6,585 nucleotides of DNA from an uncultured Lachnospiraceae bacterium (GTDB taxonomy: Bacteria > Bacillota > Clostridia > Lachnospirales > Lachnospiraceae): the NCBI GenBank assembly GCA_902473545.1, contig CABRSG010000133.1, forward strand, positions 1-6,585, given 5' to 3'. The translations under genes and the position numbers were made by a program. The notes under the pieces are model-generated. The model was given only the letters and a program-made list of their open reading frames with translations, did not search any database and was not told the DNA's origin. Below are positions 5,224 through 6,585 of the stretch, piece after piece. The stretch's first letter is position 1; each line of letters begins with the position of its first letter.

Positions 5224-6585
5224 ATGGCACAGCTATGGGGCGGCCGTTTTACCAAAGAGACAGACGAGCTGGTATACCGGTTTAACGCATCCGTATCGTT
5301 TGACCAGAAGTTTTACCGCCAGGATATCCGCGGCAGCATGGCGCATGTGAAAATGCTGGCGAAGCAGGGCATTCTGACGGAGCAGGAAAAGGAACAGATT
5401 TTGGAGGGGCTGCAGGGCATTCTTACCGATGTCGAGAACGGGACACTGCAGATTACAGAAAAATATGAGGATATCCACAGCTTTGTTGAGGCAAATTTAA
5501 TAGACCGCATTGGCGATGCGGGCAAAAAGCTGCACACCGGCAGGGGCCGCAACGACCAGGTGGCGCTGGATATGAAGCTTTACATACGCGATGAGATCGC
5601 GGAGATGGACGCGCTGCTAAAGAAGCTCCTGGAGACACTGCTTTCCATGATGGAGGCGCACACGGAAACTTATATGCCGGGCTTTACGCACCTGCAGAAG
5701 GCGCAGCCGGTCACACTTGCGCACCATCTCGGCGCTTATTTTGAAATGTTTAAGCGCGACCGTCAAAGGCTTGCAGATATTACAAAGCGGATGAACCTCT
5801 GTCCGCTCGGCAGCGGTGCGCTCGCAGGCACCACCTATCCGCTAAACCGGGAATACACGGCGCAGCTTCTTGATTTTGACGGTGCGACCTTAAACAGCAT
5901 GGATTCGGTGGCGGACCGGGACTATCTGATCGAGCTTCTGTCCGCTCTGTCCACAGTCATGATGCACCTCAGCCGTTTTTCCGAGGAAATCATCCTCTGG
6001 AATTCCAATGAATACCGTTTTGTAGAGTTGGATGACGCTTACAGTACCGGCAGCAGCATCATGCCGCAGAAGAAAAACCCGGATATTGCGGAGCTGATCC
6101 GCGGAAAGACCGGGCGCGTCTACGGGGCACTGACAGCGCTGCTTACGACCATGAAGGGGCTTCCGCTTGCATATAATAAGGATATGCAGGAGGATAAGGA
6201 ACTGACGTTTGATGCGATCGACACAGTCAAGGGCTGCATTGCCCTGTTCACCGGCATGATCGCGACGATGAAAATTAATAAAAACCGCATGGAGGAGAGC
6301 GCGAAGCAGGGCTTCACGAATGCGACGGACGCCGCAGATTATCTGGTAAATCACGGCGTGCCGTTCCGCGATGCACACGGCATCGTCGGCAGGCTGGTGC
6401 TTACCTGCATTGAAAAGGGCATCGCGCTGGACGATCTGACGCTTGCGGAGTACCGCGCGATCAGTCCGGTGTTTGAGGACGATATCTATGAGGCGATCAG
6501 CCTGAAAACCTGCGTGGAAAAGCGGCAGACGGCAGGAGCGCCGTCTGAGAAGGCGATGCTGCAGGCGATTGCCGAAGAGAGAAGA
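5224..6585 (+). CDS. argH: Argininosuccinate lyase, C-terminal end outside window
   Basis: ArgH splits argininosuccinate into arginine and fumarate, the last step of arginine synthesis, as a cytosolic homotetramer of the fumarase/aspartase superfamily. The open frame from 5224 gives 454 residues without a stop. The family is usually about 455-470 residues, so only a few residues are missing. It begins with the typical LWGGRF. The conserved blocks are THLQKAQP at 155-162 with His156, HTGRGRNDQ at 104-112, and the superfamily signature GSSIMPQKKNP at 276-286, whose Ser pair 277-278 includes the catalytic serine. NKDMQEDKE near 318-326 and the C-terminal KRQTAGAPS are also as expected. I see no internal stop, frameshift or lost active-site residue. 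It lies 24 bp after queH, so co-transcription is likely. argG, its usual partner, is not in the window and could lie downstream or elsewhere. Confidence 0.97.
   Translation, partial: MAQLWGGRFTKETDELVYRFNASVSFDQKFYRQDIRGSMAHVKMLAKQGILTEQEKEQILEGLQGILTDVENGTLQITEKYEDIHSFVEANLIDRIGDAGKKLHTGRGRNDQVALDMKLYIRDEIAEMDALLKKLLETLLSMMEAHTETYMPGFTHLQKAQPVTLAHHLGAYFEMFKRDRQRLADITKRMNLCPLGSGALAGTTYPLNREYTAQLLDFDGATLNSMDSVADRDYLIELLSALSTVMMHLSRFSEEIILWNSNEYRFVELDDAYSTGSSIMPQKKNPDIAELIRGKTGRVYGALTALLTTMKGLPLAYNKDMQEDKELTFDAIDTVKGCIALFTGMIATMKINKNRMEESAKQGFTNATDAADYLVNHGVPFRDAHGIVGRLVLTCIEKGIALDDLTLAEYRAISPVFEDDIYEAISLKTCVEKRQTAGAPSEKAMLQAIAEERR

Overview
The window looks like chromosomal DNA from a Gram-positive anaerobe, most likely a gut-type Lachnospiraceae or another Clostridia. 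This is inferred from the style of the proteins (a Firmicutes-type heterodimeric ABC exporter, a bacteriohemerythrin and QueH instead of QueG), the strong Shine-Dalgarno sequences, the sigma-A-like promoters and the moderate GC content. The species cannot be named from the sequence alone. The content is mostly ordinary, and I found no mobile element, CRISPR array, tRNA or rRNA.

Minus strand, 3944 down to 1: a tightly packed three-gene operon reading right to left. It contains a MarR-family regulator (TTG start at 3944), ABC exporter half-transporter A (3459-1726) and half-transporter B (starts at 1733 and runs off the left edge). Consecutive genes overlap by 7 and 8 bp. The two ABC subunits carry complementary defects in their ATPase motifs. 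A has Asp in place of the catalytic Glu, Gln in place of the switch His, and an Ala in Walker A. B has a degenerate LSQGQ signature but an intact catalytic Glu. This is the arrangement known for asymmetric heterodimeric exporters of the TM287/288 and BmrCD type.

Divergent control region, about 3945-4144: AT-rich, with two good sigma-A-like promoters facing away from each other whose -35 boxes touch. Just downstream of the regulator-side -10 lie two copies of a 12-bp imperfect palindrome, TTnGAnnTCnAA, with a 15-bp period. They are good candidates for the MarR operator. A 6-bp GC-rich stem follows in the regulator's leader.

Plus strand, 4145 to the right edge: a bacteriohemerythrin with all seven iron ligands, queH (epoxyqueuosine reductase, the last step of queuosine synthesis) and argH (argininosuccinate lyase, last step of arginine synthesis, only its extreme C-terminus missing). 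The gaps are 8 and 24 bp, so the three may be co-transcribed from the hemerythrin promoter. The regulator could plausibly affect both sides of the divergent region, but that is an inference.
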